From assembly GCF_002159945.1 (NCBI RefSeq), contig NZ_NFJQ01000015.1, positions 1 to 48,554 on the forward strand: a DNA stretch of 48,554 nucleotides, given 5' to 3'. The DNA comes from Cloacibacillus sp. An23. GTDB lineage: Bacteria > Synergistota > Synergistia > Synergistales > Synergistaceae. A model generated the notes under the pieces. That model was given only the letters and a program-made list of their open reading frames with translations. It was not told the DNA's origin and did not search any database. The position numbers and the translations under genes were made by a program. Positions within the stretch are counted from its first letter, which is position 1, and the number at the start of each line of letters is the position of its first letter. Shown in pieces: positions 23,217 to 31,298 of the stretch.

Positions 23217-24488
23217 ATGTCAAAGATAACGGAAGTCAAGGCAAGACAGCTAATCGACTGCAAATGCCGCCCGATGGTGGAGGTAGACGTAATAACCGAA
23301 AAAGGCTCGCTCGGACGCGGAAGCGCGCCGACCGGAAGTTCCGTCGGAATGTACGAGTCGTTCGTGCTGCGCGACAACGACCCCAAAGAATACAACGGCA
23401 TGAGCGTCCACAAGGCCGTCGAAAACGTGAACAAGATAATAGCCCCGGCGCTCATAGGCAAAGAAGTTAGCGGGCAGGAAGAAATAGACAAAATAATGAT
23501 AGAGCTCGACGGCACGCCGGACAAACATAATCTCGGCGGAAACGCGATATACAGCGCATCGATAGCGGCTTTCCGCGCCGCCGCAGGAGACGCCGGCAAA
23601 ACGCTCTACGACTATATAGCGGGCGAGCCGGTCAAAGACGTGCCGATACCGTCATTCAACGTCATCAACGGCGGGAAATATCCCGGACTGACGCAGGCCT
23701 TCAACGAATTCATCGTGATGCCCTACAAGGCCGATTCCATATACGAAGCCGTCGAGATCGCCGTCAAGGTGTTCCAGAAGCTCGGCCCCGTCATCAAGAA
23801 CTATACGAAAAAAGAGCCGGGCGTCGGCGGATCATACGGCTGGATCGCGCCGTCGGAGGACCCGGAGGTGCTGTTATCGCTCATGCAGGAGGCGATAGAC
23901 GCGTGCGGCTACACCGGCAAATGCGCTTTTGCGCTCGACTGCGCCTCCAGCGAGATGTACGACGCCGAGACTAAGACGTACTACCTTAACGGCAAGCGCC
24001 TTTCCTCCGACGAGCTCATAGGCTACGTCAAAGGGCTTACGGAAAGATGGAATTTCGTCTTCATCGAGGACATGCTCGACGAAAACGACTGGGATGGCTA
24101 CGAAAAGGCCCACAGAGAGATAACGAGGACTCTCATCATAGCAGACGACTTCACCGCGACAAGCAAGGAACGCATAGCGCGCGCCTGCTCGACGAACTCG
24201 ATAGACGGCTTCATCCTCAAGCCGAACCAGGTCGGCACGATAAGCGAAGCGCTCGACGCATACCGCTTTGCGCGCGAGCGCGGACTGCTCGCGATACCTT
24301 CCGGACGCTCGGGCGGCGTCATCGGCGACGTCGTGATGGACCTCGCGGTCGGCCTCGACGTGAGCTTTATCAAGAACGGCTGCCCGCGCTCCGGCGAGAG
24401 GATAGACAAACTGAATTTCCTGATGCGCGTCGCCGACCTGAACCCCGGCTGCGTGATGTCGGACATTTCTTCGCTCGTGCGCTTCTAG
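23217..24488 (+). CDS. Enolase-superfamily protein lacking canonical catalytic residues
   Basis: A 423-aa protein aligning end to end with enolase (432 aa in E. coli). Kept are the Ser-rich loop TGSSVG (39-44), Glu164 (NEF), the metal ligands Asp241 (LDCASSE), Glu284 (FIEDM) and Asp310 or 311, the catalytic Lys335 (KPNQVGT), phosphate-binding Arg364-Ser365 and Lys398. Changed are GG(S/E)HA to GGKYPG (152-157), GDEGG to GGSYG (204-208) and SHRSGE to SGRSGG (362-367). This removes the two His and the Glu that act on the leaving hydroxyl in true enolase. It probably handles another 2-phospho-acid made by the adjacent kinase. Automatic naming as phosphopyruvate hydratase would be misleading. GGAGG precedes the ATG. 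Confidence 0.85.
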   Translation: MSKITEVKARQLIDCKCRPMVEVDVITEKGSLGRGSAPTGSSVGMYESFVLRDNDPKEYNGMSVHKAVENVNKIIAPALIGKEVSGQEEIDKIMIELDGTPDKHNLGGNAIYSASIAAFRAAAGDAGKTLYDYIAGEPVKDVPIPSFNVINGGKYPGLTQAFNEFIVMPYKADSIYEAVEIAVKVFQKLGPVIKNYTKKEPGVGGSYGWIAPSEDPEVLLSLMQEAIDACGYTGKCAFALDCASSEMYDAETKTYYLNGKRLSSDELIGYVKGLTERWNFVFIEDMLDENDWDGYEKAHREITRTLIIADDFTATSKERIARACSTNSIDGFILKPNQVGTISEALDAYRFARERGLLAIPSGRSGGVIGDVVMDLAVGLDVSFIKNGCPRSGERIDKLNFLMRVADLNPGCVMSDISSLVRF

Positions 24489-24514
24489 GAGAAGCGCGCC
24501 TTCCACACGAAAAG

Positions 24515-24540
24515 GCCGGAGCGACGGCTCCGGCTTTTTT
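24515..24540 (+). terminator. Terminator of the kinase / enolase-like operon
   Basis: An eight-bp GC stem (24515-24522 with 24527-24534), four-base loop and six T residues (24535-24540), 27 bases after the stop at 24488. On the minus strand it is followed by CTTTT, so it may also stop the C69 peptidase transcript. Confidence 0.9.
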
Positions 24541-24704
24541 ACGTTGTTATATCCGTTCAAGAAACGGCGCGCGTCGCCGCCTGTTCAAAAGTATTTTTAC
24601 GCTCGCTTTTGCGGACTGCGCACAGCGCAGCGCACGGCATTACGGCCCGGCCGCGCTTGCTTAAACTCGGGCGGAACGGGCCGCGAAACACGAACGCCGC
24701 CCCC

Positions 24705-26078
24705 TCACCACAGCCTCATCCCGACGCGCCTGCAGTACTCCTCCAGAAATTCTTTTTTCGTGCCGGCCAGGCCGCCGCGGGATTTTATCATTGCGCTTAT
24801 TCTTTCGAAGTTTTTCAGCGCAAACGATGCGGCTTTGTTCGCGCACTCTTCCATGACTGAGCAGAGGACTTCTGCGGCTTCTTCGGAAAGGCCGCGCCTT
24901 GCCAGACGGGCCGCCTCGCGTTCGGCTCTCGCGGCCTGCGTTTCGATTTCCTCTTCGAGCGCGACTCCGCCCACGCGGATGAACGGCGCGTATCTGTCGT
25001 AGTCGGCCGATACCGCGGCGGCGAGCCTTTCAAAGAGCCACCAGAGCGAGCTTTCACTGAACTTTTCGCCGCTTTCGCTCATAAGCGGCGGCAGAGGGCC
25101 GGCGCAGTACGCCGGTATGTAGAGCGACAAGCATGGCAGCGAGCAGGCGAAGCGCATCGCAGGGCCCGCGCCTTCCGCCCAGCGGCATATCATGGAGGCG
25201 GCCGTCTGGCTCGACTCCGGCGTCATCGCGTGCATACAGACCGACGGGAAGACGCCGAAGGATACGCCGAAGCGCGGCTCTAGGAGCGTGCCCTCGAAGT
25301 GGTCGCGCAGGATGGATTTTACCGTAACGGCGTCGAAGGGGTCTTTTTCGGCTTCGAGCATGGAGCTCAGCCGCCGCAGCCTCGGCACGGCGCCGGTCTG
25401 TCTTTGCGCCGGGGCCGTGTAGGCCTTCGCGAAGTTAAACCGCTCGCCTTCCGCGAGCCAGCCTTTGTCCCGCGCATATTTTTCCAGCGCCTCGCTGCAT
25501 TCGTCCGGTTTCGCGATCGTATAGCAGTTGCTTATCGCGCACGGCTCTTCTATGCGTTTGGCGGCCCACATGCGCCCAGCCGTCTCGAGCAGCCAAATTT
25601 CCTCCCTGTCGGCTATAAGAAAAGAATTTTCGTAACGTTTGTCCTCGAGCACGCTCGCGTTGGCGTTCTGCCCGTATTCCTCAAGCAGCGCCGTTATGAC
25701 GCGCATCGCCTCGCGGGCAGTCGCTCCTCGCTCGAGGCCGAGGCGCAGCATATCCATGCCAAGCAGCGCGTTTCCGCGTCCCGTCTCGGCGGCTTTGCTG
25801 CCCTGCGCCTCGTTGCCTATCATCACGCCTTTTTCGTTGACGCCCATCTCGAAGCCCCACATCCAGTAGGGTCTGGAGCCGAGCACGCCGTATGTCTCGC
25901 CGGTCTGCGGGACGGATATGTAGGTACATTCGACTTTCTCGCCGGCTCCGTGCTTCGCGCCGGGCGACCATGTCAGCGCCTGCGCCTCGCCGAGCGGCCT
26001 GTCGCTGTTTTTCGCCAGAAGATTGCTCCCGCCCAGGCATCTCCCCGCCGGAAGCGCGAATGTGTCGCATGAAAGCAT
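24705..26078 (-). CDS. Secernin-like C69 family peptidase
   Basis: A 457-aa N-terminal-nucleophile hydrolase. The start MLSCDTF places Cys4 as the likely nucleophile after trimming, and AKNSDRPLGEAQ (22-33), KVECTYISVPQ, SRPYWMWGFEMGVNEKGV, LLGMDMLRLGLERG and LLETAGRMWAAKRI match the secernin branch of family C69. Relatives are dipeptidases. A cytoplasmic location is likely, as there is no signal sequence. The C-terminal 120 residues are charged and helical. It would support peptide use in an amino-acid fermenter. A -10 lies at 26132-26137. Confidence 0.88.
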   Translation of the reverse strand: MLSCDTFALPAGRCLGGSNLLAKNSDRPLGEAQALTWSPGAKHGAGEKVECTYISVPQTGETYGVLGSRPYWMWGFEMGVNEKGVMIGNEAQGSKAAETGRGNALLGMDMLRLGLERGATAREAMRVITALLEEYGQNANASVLEDKRYENSFLIADREEIWLLETAGRMWAAKRIEEPCAISNCYTIAKPDECSEALEKYARDKGWLAEGERFNFAKAYTAPAQRQTGAVPRLRRLSSMLEAEKDPFDAVTVKSILRDHFEGTLLEPRFGVSFGVFPSVCMHAMTPESSQTAASMICRWAEGAGPAMRFACSLPCLSLYIPAYCAGPLPPLMSESGEKFSESSLWWLFERLAAAVSADYDRYAPFIRVGGVALEEEIETQAARAEREAARLARRGLSEEAAEVLCSVMEECANKAASFALKNFERISAMIKSRGGLAGTKKEFLEEYCRRVGMRLW

Positions 26079-26131
26079 TTTTTACTCTTCTTCTCCCTTC
26101 GCGTATGCAGGATTTTCCCGATTACACGAAC

Positions 26132-26137
26132 ATTATA
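26132..26137 (-). promoter_or_regulatory. -10 element for the C69 peptidase
   Basis: A perfect TATAAT on the minus strand, 53 bases before the ATG at 26078. No good -35 is seen at 16-18 bases. Confidence 0.4.
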
Positions 26138-26240
26138 CTCACTCGCGCGGCAAAGAAAAACGGCGCGCACAAACCGCGGGAAACGAATACGTTTCTGCAT
26201 AAATAATAGTGAATTGACTAAACCGGCAGACATTTATGTC

Positions 26241-26265
26241 ATTCCGGCAATCTTCTGGCCGGAAT
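26241..26265. repeat. Palindromic ATTCCGGC...GCCGGAAT element
   Basis: An eight-bp perfect stem (26241-26248 with 26258-26265) with a nine-base loop, flanked by GTC and CTCC. The form GTCATTCCGGC-loop-GCCGGAATCT is familiar from dispersed intergenic repeats of several bacteria. Only one copy is present in this window. Confidence 0.5.
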
Positions 26266-26423
26266 CTCCATCCCTTGCACCGAGGCTGAATGAAGCGGCA
26301 TAGAGGCGACGAGGCTATTGGATATGGGACGAATACCCAGCAGGGCCCGCCACGTTTCACCGGGCGCAGGAGATTTGCAGGGCGACATACAATTTTTAGA
26401 AAAATTAATCAAGTATACGAAAG

Positions 26424-26457
26424 CGGAAACGCCGGAGGCGTGCCCCCGGCGTTTCCG
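26424..26457 (-). terminator. Hairpin after the lysine aminotransferase gene
   Basis: A perfect 12-bp stem (26424-26435 with 26446-26457) and ten-base loop, 28 bases beyond the stop at 26486. The T-run on the minus strand is poor (CTTTCG), so termination may be partial. Confidence 0.6.
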
Positions 26458-26485
26458 TGCGTTTACTTTGATTCGCGTTTCCGCG

Positions 26486-27853
26486 CTACTTTCCGAAAAC
26501 TTCCCTCGCGGCCTTGCGCGAGATTTCGATTCCGAGTTTGATGTCCTCGAGCGGGACGTTGAGCGCCGGGCGGAAGCGGACGGTGTTGCTGCCGCAGCCG
26601 AGGATGAGCATGTGGTTGGCCTGGCAGGCTTTGAGGAACTTGTTGCGCAGCTCTTCAGAGCATATGTCGTAGGCGCACATGAGTCCTTTGCCGCGGACGT
26701 TGCGGATATACTTCGGGAACTCTGCCTCGAGCTCCTTGAGTCCGTTATAGAGCGCCGGGCCGGCGACGTTCGCGACGTAGTCGAGAATTTTGTCGTCGCG
26801 GTAGATTTCAAGGTATCTCTGCGCGCGCACCATATCTACCACGGTTCCGCCCCACGTCGAGTTGAGGCGGCTCGAGACCTTGAAGCAGTTGTTCTCCACT
26901 TCGTCGATGCGCGGTCCGGCGATGACGCCGCATATCTGCGCCTTCTTGCCGAAGGAGAAGAGGTCCGGCTTGACCGGAGCGTGGTGCTCCCACGCCCACA
27001 TCTTGCCGGTGATGCCCATGCCGCACTGGACTTCGTCGAAGATGAGCAGCATTTCGTTCTCGTCGCATATCTGGCGGAGCTGCTTGAAGAACTCCGTGCG
27101 GAAATGGTTGTCGCCGCCCTCGCCCTGTATGGTCTCGATGATGACGGCGGCTATTCCGTCGGGATCGTTCATCAGAACGTGTTTGATCTGCTTGATGGCC
27201 TGCGCCTCGAGCCACTCGACTTCGCCGAGATGCTCTTCGAGCGGGAAGGTGATCTTCGGGTTGATGATGCGCGGCCACTCGGTGAATTTCGCGTAGCGCT
27301 GGTGCTTGTTCGGGTCGTTGGTGTTCGTCACGGAGAGAGTGTATCCGCTGCGCCCGTGGAACGCCTCGTTGAAGTGCATTATCTTCGTGCCTTTGCGCCC
27401 GTCGTAGGCTTCGCCAGGGGTTATCTTGCCCTTCTGAAGAAGTTTCTGAGTCTTCCAGTCCATCGCAACTTTGAAGGTGTTTTCGACGGCGAGCGTCCCG
27501 TAGTCTATCAGGAACAGGTGCTCGTAGCCTTCGGGCACGGCTACCTCGCCGAAGGTCTTGACGAATTCGGCCATCTCCTGAGTGTAGATGTCGGAGTTGG
27601 CGACTTTGTTGATAGCTGCGCGGAATATCTTTTCCTTGAACTCTTCGTTGTCGAGCTTCGGGTGGTTCATCCCGAAGGGGGCCGACGCGAAGAACGTATA
27701 GAAGTCGAGCCAGTCCGCCCCGCTGACGGAATCTATGACGTGACTGCCCTTTGATTTCTCCATGTCGATTACGATGTCAAAACCGTCGCGGAGCAGCAGC
27801 TTTTCTATCGTCGAGAATACGTCCTTTGGCGCTACGGAACAATTCGATGCCAT
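26486..27853 (-). CDS. lat: L-lysine 6-aminotransferase
   Basis: A 455-aa class III PLP aminotransferase that moves the epsilon amino group of lysine to 2-oxoglutarate, giving 2-aminoadipate semialdehyde and glutamate. Family motifs are FYTFFASAPFGMNHPK, NEAFHGRSGYTLSVTNT, IIETIQGEGGDNHF, LIFDEVQCGMG, the PLP lysine in FSFGKKAQICG and LNSTWGGT. The usual GGALAVENALK is DYGTLAVENTFK here. ATG 27853 is chosen because GGGAGG lies eight bases before it; ATG 27859 would leave only two. It starts lysine breakdown or cyclic-imine formation. It is monocistronic, with a promoter at 27932-27960. Confidence 0.9.
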   Translation of the reverse strand: MASNCSVAPKDVFSTIEKLLLRDGFDIVIDMEKSKGSHVIDSVSGADWLDFYTFFASAPFGMNHPKLDNEEFKEKIFRAAINKVANSDIYTQEMAEFVKTFGEVAVPEGYEHLFLIDYGTLAVENTFKVAMDWKTQKLLQKGKITPGEAYDGRKGTKIMHFNEAFHGRSGYTLSVTNTNDPNKHQRYAKFTEWPRIINPKITFPLEEHLGEVEWLEAQAIKQIKHVLMNDPDGIAAVIIETIQGEGGDNHFRTEFFKQLRQICDENEMLLIFDEVQCGMGITGKMWAWEHHAPVKPDLFSFGKKAQICGVIAGPRIDEVENNCFKVSSRLNSTWGGTVVDMVRAQRYLEIYRDDKILDYVANVAGPALYNGLKELEAEFPKYIRNVRGKGLMCAYDICSEELRNKFLKACQANHMLILGCGSNTVRFRPALNVPLEDIKLGIEISRKAAREVFGK

Positions 27854-28196
27854 TTGCATAACCTCCCAATGTTTAGTTAGACTGTTTAGACAATGCTGGG
27901 AATAGTTCGTTCAAAACTCCACTGCACTTTTAGTCTACATTCAAAATACAATAAAATCAAGGGTTAATTTCCAGACTTCTACTATTATTTTTTGATAAAA
28001 TATTATATTTTTCTTTATAGAATAATATTTATTTTATAAATTTAATTTTACTGCCCGCCTCTTGATGCGCGGCGGAGCGCTGTCGTATCCGCTGTGCGGA
28101 AAGCCGCCGTTCGCAAGCTTTCGTCTTATGGAGCGTTTTTCGCGGCGAGGGTAAAAGTAACAGCGGCCCCTTACAGGGCCGCTGTGTCGTTTTTTC
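27854..28196. other. AT-rich region upstream of the lysine aminotransferase gene
   Basis: A 343-base non-coding stretch. It holds the lat promoter, an AAATATTAT/ATAATATTT inverted pair (27998-28006, 28022-28030) inside a very AT-rich block (27960-28050), and the terminator at 28160-28185. No gene is supported. Confidence 0.55.
27932..27960 (-). promoter_or_regulatory. Promoter of the lysine aminotransferase gene
   Basis: On the minus strand TTGATT (27960-27955) and TAGACT (27937-27932) are 17 bases apart. The leader to ATG 27853 would be about 70 bases and contains repeated TTAGAC/TTTAGAC motifs near 27874-27891. Confidence 0.58.
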
Positions 28197-28197
28197 T
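28160..28197. terminator. Bidirectional terminator after the YkgJ-like gene
   Basis: A perfect ten-bp stem (28160-28169 with 28176-28185) and six-base loop. The plus strand continues with GTCGTTTTTT and the minus strand with TTACTTTTAC. It marks the end of the long minus-strand ribosomal-to-mreB gene series. Confidence 0.82.
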
Positions 28198-28619
28198 TAC
28201 AGCTCGGAGGCTGCTGGGAGTTCGAGGAATTTTCGCACCAGCTCAGGCGGATAAAGCCTGCCGTCGTTCATGCCGGGGCAGAAGGCGGCGTAATAGTCCC
28301 ATACGCGCCTGTCGGTCAGCATCGAGGGCCAGAATGGGAACATGCGGCACTGGAGCGGGCGGACTTTGTAGATTTTGCAGCGGCGTGTATCCGCGTCGAG
28401 GAAGAGGCAGTCGTAGTTCTCCTTTTCCTTTATGCTGCAGCGCCCGTCTATGCGCGTTAGGCATTCCTTTCTGAAGGCGGCCTCGTCCATGCCGAGCTCG
28501 GCGGCTATTCTCGCGCGCTCGGCGGGCGTCACCCATATTTCGCCCGGCTCGCCGCCGCAGCAGCGTCCGCAGCCGCGGCACTCGAAGCGCACGCCTTCTT
28601 TTTCCCACCAGAAACTCAT
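28197..28619 (-). CDS. YkgJ family cysteine-cluster protein
   Basis: A 140-aa protein with the CxxCxxCC cluster at Cys14, 17, 20 and 21 and further Cys in ECLTRIDGRCS, YDCLFLD, RRCKIYKVRPLQCRMFPFW and AFCPGM. This is the YkgJ/zinc- or Fe-S-binding (UPF0153) pattern. The function of the family is not established. Its ATG overlaps the mreB stop (TAATG), so the two are translationally coupled. Confidence 0.85.
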   Translation of the reverse strand: MSFWWEKEGVRFECRGCGRCCGGEPGEIWVTPAERARIAAELGMDEAAFRKECLTRIDGRCSIKEKENYDCLFLDADTRRCKIYKVRPLQCRMFPFWPSMLTDRRVWDYYAAFCPGMNDGRLYPPELVRKFLELPAASEL

Positions 28620-29662
28620 TATTTGTTGACGATGCCCTTTCTCGTCGCGAGGTAGACGGCTCCCGTCTCCTTGAGTTTGTCGAGCGATTCAAGCGCTATC
28701 CCCGTGCCGAGCGCGACGCACTCTCCGGCGGATTCCGCGACCATCGCGTTTATCTCGGTCTCTTCCATTATAAGCTCGGCTATGCCGCGCAGGTACGCGC
28801 CGCCGCCGGTGAGGATTATTCCGCGGTCCATTACGTCGGCGGACAGCTCAGGCGGCGTTTTCTCAAGCACGCGCTTTATTCCGGCGACGATTGCGTTGAC
28901 GGGCTCTTCTATGGCCTTAGCTATATCGACGCTTGAGACCGTGACCTGGCGCGGAAGCCCTTGTATGAGGTCGCGTCCGCGTATGTCCATCGTCTTTTCG
29001 GGCGAGGCGGTCTTTGGGTCGCAGGCTCCTATCTGCTTTTTGATGTCCTCGGCCGTCTGCTCGCCTATCGCCAGGTTGAACTGCTTACGCATGTAGCGGA
29101 CTATCGATTCGTCGAATTTGTCTCCGCCGACGCGCAGCGATTCGTAGACGACGAGGCCGCCGAGCGATACTATCGCTATGTCGCTGGTGCCGCCGCCTAT
29201 GTCTACGACCATGTTGCCAACCGGCTCGCCGACCGGCATATTCGCTCCTATCGCGGCGGCCATCGGCTCCTCTATCAGATATGCTTCCTTCGCCCCGACT
29301 TCAAGCGCGGCCTCGAGCACTGCGCGGCGCTCGACGTCGGTGGCTCCGGCCGGCACGCCTATCATCAGGCGGTGGCGCACGAGGCGCTCTATGCCGTGGG
29401 TAACTTTTTTCATAAATTCGCGCAGCATGACTTCCGTCATGGTGTAGTCGGCTATGACCCCGTCGCGCAGCGGGCGGATGGCTACGACGTTGCCGGGCGT
29501 CTTGCCTATCATCACTTTGGCGTCTTCGCCGACGGAGAGTATTTTGCCGGTCGATTGGTCCATCGCTACGACCGAGGGTTCGCGCAGCACTATGCCCTTG
29601 CCTTTTACGAATACGAGGACTGTCGCCGTCCCGAGGTCTATGCCTATGTCTTTATTCCACAA
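28619..29662 (-). CDS. mreB: Rod shape-determining protein MreB
   Basis: A 347-aa bacterial actin that directs lateral cell-wall synthesis at the inner membrane. It has the phosphate-1 motif DIGIDLGTATVLV, REPSVVAMD, the MIGVPAG region, phosphate-2 VVDIGGGTSDIA and the adenosine motif ILTGGGAYLRG. The start is TTG at 29662 (leading to WNKDIGID) with GGGAGG ten bases before it; no in-frame ATG fits the family start. It follows truA by 68 bases without mreC or mreD beside it, a separated arrangement. A rod or curved cell shape is implied. Confidence 0.95.
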   Translation of the reverse strand: MWNKDIGIDLGTATVLVFVKGKGIVLREPSVVAMDQSTGKILSVGEDAKVMIGKTPGNVVAIRPLRDGVIADYTMTEVMLREFMKKVTHGIERLVRHRLMIGVPAGATDVERRAVLEAALEVGAKEAYLIEEPMAAAIGANMPVGEPVGNMVVDIGGGTSDIAIVSLGGLVVYESLRVGGDKFDESIVRYMRKQFNLAIGEQTAEDIKKQIGACDPKTASPEKTMDIRGRDLIQGLPRQVTVSSVDIAKAIEEPVNAIVAGIKRVLEKTPPELSADVMDRGIILTGGGAYLRGIAELIMEETEINAMVAESAGECVALGTGIALESLDKLKETGAVYLATRKGIVNK

Positions 29663-29730
29663 AATTCGTCAGCCTCCCGTTTTTATACAGAGGTCTTGTC
29701 TGCATAACGTGTTCCGTTCAGATAACAATT

Positions 29731-30489
29731 TTACCATATCGGCGCGTCGTAGGTGACCTTCCAGAACCAGAGGCCGCAGGCGGGGAACGTCCTGCCTCCG
29801 TCGGAGCGAGTGCGCGTTTCCGTGTCCAGCAGCGAGTTTATTTCCTCCGGCTTTATTTTGCCGAGCGCCGCAAGCTCGAGGTTGCCGAGGATTATGCGCA
29901 CCATATTGTGAAGGAATCCGTCGCCGCGTATCTGGAATACGACGAGGCGTCCTCTTTGGACGAGGCGTGCGCGCGCTATCGTGCGCACGGTCGTATGTTC
30001 ATAGCCCTCGAGGCGGCAGAAGTTGCGGAAGTCGTGCGTCCCTTCCAGCCGTTTCGTGGCGCGGGCGGCGGCTTTCCAGTCGTAGCCTCCGTGCTTGAGC
30101 CAAGCGGCGCAGCCTTTTATGTGGGGGTATATCGAACTTGCGTTCCAGATGAAGTAGCGGTATTCGCGCGAGAGGGCGCTGAAGCGCGCGTGAAAATCGT
30201 CCGCGACCCGCGCCGTGCGCATGACGCTCACTCCCTGCGGGAGATGCGCGTTCATCGCCAGCATGAGGCCGCGCGGCTCCCATTCTCGCTTCATGTCGAA
30301 TGTGCAGACCTGCGCGCGCGCGTGTACGCCGGTGTCCGTGCGCCCGGCCCCCGCGACGTTCGTACGCCCCCCGTTGATCGCTGAGGCGGCTTCTTCGAGC
30401 GCGAGCTGGACGGTAGGCAGCCCCGGCTGCACCTGCCAGCCGAAGAATTTTCCTCCGTCGTATGAAACTTCGGCGGCGTATCTCACCAT
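29731..30489 (-). CDS. truA: tRNA pseudouridine synthase A
   Basis: A 252-aa enzyme that makes pseudouridine at positions 38-40 of tRNA anticodon arms. The catalytic Asp lies in GAGRTDTGVHARAQ. YDGGKFFGWQ at the N-terminus, SREYRYFIWN and GDGFLHNMVRIILGNL are further TruA signatures. ATG 30489 overlaps the end of ecfT by seven bases, consistent with co-transcription with the ECF genes. Confidence 0.96.
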   Translation of the reverse strand: MVRYAAEVSYDGGKFFGWQVQPGLPTVQLALEEAASAINGGRTNVAGAGRTDTGVHARAQVCTFDMKREWEPRGLMLAMNAHLPQGVSVMRTARVADDFHARFSALSREYRYFIWNASSIYPHIKGCAAWLKHGGYDWKAAARATKRLEGTHDFRNFCRLEGYEHTTVRTIARARLVQRGRLVVFQIRGDGFLHNMVRIILGNLELAALGKIKPEEINSLLDTETRTRSDGGRTFPACGLWFWKVTYDAPIW

Positions 30490-31298
30490 AAGCGCGCCGT
30501 CCTGTCGAAGGCGACGAGCAGAACGCAGCCGAGCAGGAAAACTGCGAGCGCAGCTCCGTCAGTCCGTCTCCACACGGGCGGATAAAGCTTGGTTCGCCCC
30601 TCGCCGCCGGAGTAGCCGCGCGCCTCCATTGCCAGCGCGAGGTTTTCCGCCCGTCTGAAAACTATGACGAAAAGCGGTATCAGCACCGGAATGTAGGCTT
30701 TCGCCCGGCGAATGGGGCCGCCGCAGTCGAACTCGGCCCCGCGCGATTTCTGCGCTTTGATGATGCGCGAAGTCTCTTCAAAAAGCGTCGGGATGAAACG
30801 CAGCGCGATGGTGATCATCATCGCTATGTCGTGCGCGGGCAGGCCGAGCCGCTTGAAGGGCGAGAGAAGCCCCTCGAGCCCGTCGGAGATTTTCGCGGGG
30901 GTGGTCGTGAATGTCAGCAGCGAGGCAAACATCACGAGGTATATGAGCCGCAGCGACATCGCGGCGGCGAGCGCCGCGCCCTCGCGCGTTATTTCGGCTC
31001 CGAAGATCGAGAGCAGCGGCGTGCCTGGCGTAAGGAATAAATGAAATAAGGACGTGAATATCACCAGGAACAGCACCGGGCGCGCCGAGCGGAGCACGAG
31101 ACGGAAGGGCAGGGCCGCGAGCCGCGAGAGCAAGAAAATAGAGAGGCCGCACAGAAGGAAGGCCGGCATAGTGCGTATCATAAAGACGGCGGCCATCGCG
31201 GCGGCGGTGACGAGTATCTTCGCGCGCGGGTCGAGAGAATGTACGAAGGATTCGGCCGGGACGTACTGTCCGAGCGCTATTTTATTGAGAGACGCCAT
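30483..31298 (-). CDS. ecfT: ECF transporter transmembrane subunit EcfT
   Basis: A 271-aa membrane scaffold subunit of an energy-coupling factor vitamin/metal transporter. The N-terminal LGQYVPAESFVHSLDPRAKI is the family entry motif. The two coupling helices carry the Ser/Ala-Arg-Gly motifs in KSRGAEF and MEARGYSGG. It is overlapped by ecfA2 (17 bases) and truA. No substrate-binding S protein is present, as in group II modules that serve several S proteins encoded elsewhere. Confidence 0.94.
   Translation of the reverse strand: MASLNKIALGQYVPAESFVHSLDPRAKILVTAAAMAAVFMIRTMPAFLLCGLSIFLLSRLAALPFRLVLRSARPVLFLVIFTSLFHLFLTPGTPLLSIFGAEITREGAALAAAMSLRLIYLVMFASLLTFTTTPAKISDGLEGLLSPFKRLGLPAHDIAMMITIALRFIPTLFEETSRIIKAQKSRGAEFDCGGPIRRAKAYIPVLIPLFVIVFRRAENLALAMEARGYSGGEGRTKLYPPVWRRTDGAALAVFLLGCVLLVAFDRTARLW

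Larger units (their letters stand above)
26079..26485. other. Intergenic region with dispersed-repeat hairpin and terminator
   Basis: There is no supported gene here. It contains a -10 element for the C69 gene (26132-26137, minus), a hairpin of the dispersed GTCATTCCGGC type (26241-26265), and the terminator of the lysine aminotransferase gene (26424-26457). The rest (about 26266-26400) shows no clear structure. Confidence 0.5.

Noticed and set aside
23217-24488. Ordinary glycolytic enolase (eno)
   Set aside because: Three signature blocks of the active site are altered (GGKYPG, GGSYG, SGRSGG), so I do not give the eno symbol.
26318-27754. 478-codon plus-strand frame opposite lysine aminotransferase
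   Set aside because: It is again an antisense shadow; the PLP enzyme explains the region fully.
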